Assembly (NCBI RefSeq): GCF_030540645.1
Contig: NZ_JAUNVV010000028.1
Location: forward strand, 1-33,002
Direction of reading: 5' to 3'
Source: Arthrobacter sp.
Lineage (GTDB): Bacteria; Actinomycetota; Actinomycetes; Actinomycetales; Micrococcaceae
DNA: 33,002 nucleotides
Shown: positions 32,779 through 33,002 of the stretch, piece by piece
How the letters are laid out: each line of letters begins with the position of its first letter
Position numbering within the stretch: the stretch's first letter is position 1
Program-made: the position numbers and the translations under genes
The notes under the pieces: generated by a model
Databases searched by the model: none
What the model was told of the DNA's origin: nothing
Seen by the model: the letters and a program-made list of their open reading frames with translations, nothing else

Positions 32779-33002
32779 TCACTCAGAGCCGAAATACTCT
32801 CCTGCACGGCGGTTCATCTCATCGACAGAAACCTTCTCGAGGCGTTGGCACAGCATCCACTGTTGGCCGAAGGGGTCGCGCAGGCGGCCACCGTATTGCC
32901 GGGAGTTTCCTCCGTGATCATGACAATCGAATTGCCGATGCGCACTTCGGCGTGAATCACCATCCCCGACAGATCGGCAAATCGTTCACCGATTTCCTCC
33001 GC
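32779..33002 (-). pseudogene. VOC/glyoxalase (PhnB-like) gene fragment, broken, 5' end outside window
   Basis: Entering from the right edge, one frame gives HAEVRIGNSIVMITEETPG, the typical early beta-strands of PhnB-like VOC proteins. Another frame gives GGRLRDPFGQQWMLCQRLEK and VSVDEMNRRAGEYFGSE, the usual C-terminus (DPFG-x-x-W with the late metal-site region), ending at TGA 32779. The two meet near 32890 with a shift of frame, and the 40-50 residues that normally separate them are absent. The gene therefore carries an internal deletion plus frameshift. A plus-strand open frame over the same bases is its shadow. Confidence 0.65.

Noticed and set aside
32758-32955. Plus-strand 65-residue open frame at the right end
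   Set aside because: It is antisense to the VOC-family fragment, whose conserved C-terminal motif is on the minus strand.

Overview
The window is high-GC actinobacterial DNA, most likely from an Arthrobacter-like member of the Micrococcaceae. That placement is inferred from three things: DtxR/IdeR-type iron boxes (TTAGGTAAG-CTATGCTAA), an MbtH protein with a high-GC NRPS, and the make-up of the flanking genes. No rRNA gene or complete tRNA gene is present, so the genus is not proven.

Layout. Positions 1-5.5 kb (left flank) carry ordinary genes: the 3' end of an MFS transporter, a LapA-domain membrane protein, a small cupin-like protein, a lipoprotein with a C-terminal IPT/TIG-like region, a ketopantoate-reductase-family protein and an ICL/PEP-mutase-family protein. 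Positions 5.8-30.3 kb hold a complete catecholate siderophore locus. On the minus strand, a run of nine genes reads entA, entC, entE, entB, mbtH, a dimodular NRPS, sip, entS and a Sfp-type PPTase (23.7 down to 7.4 kb), followed by a separate fecB/fepB-type binding lipoprotein. On the plus strand lie fepD, fepG, fepC and a fes-type esterase, then a two-unit DUF1540 cysteine-rich protein. Three iron boxes sit upstream of entA, fepD and fecB. Positions 30.3-33 kb (right flank) are decayed: an ABC-2 exporter operon (tetR, ATPase, permease) in which all three genes are damaged, one intact DinB/maleylpyruvate-isomerase-like gene, and a VOC-family gene that appears broken.

How it works. EntC, EntB and EntA make 2,3-dihydroxybenzoate (DHB). 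EntE adenylates it and loads it onto the aryl-carrier domain of EntB. The NRPS (C-A-T-E-C-A-T-TE) adds one D-configured residue, probably basic, then L-serine (hand-read code DVWHFSLVDK, the EntF serine code). The EntF-like thioesterase probably trimerises and cyclises the product. The predicted siderophore is therefore of the (DHB-D-basic-L-Ser)3 type, in the trivanchrobactin/cyclic trichrysobactin class known from Gram-negative bacteria. EntS exports it, FecB-FepDGC re-import the ferric form, and Fes plus SIP release the iron.

The most interesting structural point is that the locus lies exactly between two copies of the same tRNA 3'-end fragment (37 bp identical, extending to 44/46 bp). Both are on the minus strand, at 5.8 and 30.3 kb. 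Two further different tRNA 3' fragments are stacked at the right edge, and a matched pair of 11-bp-spaced AATGAGT motifs lies just inside each end. This looks like a genomic island of about 24.5 kb that entered at a tRNA 3' end and now carries no visible integrase gene.
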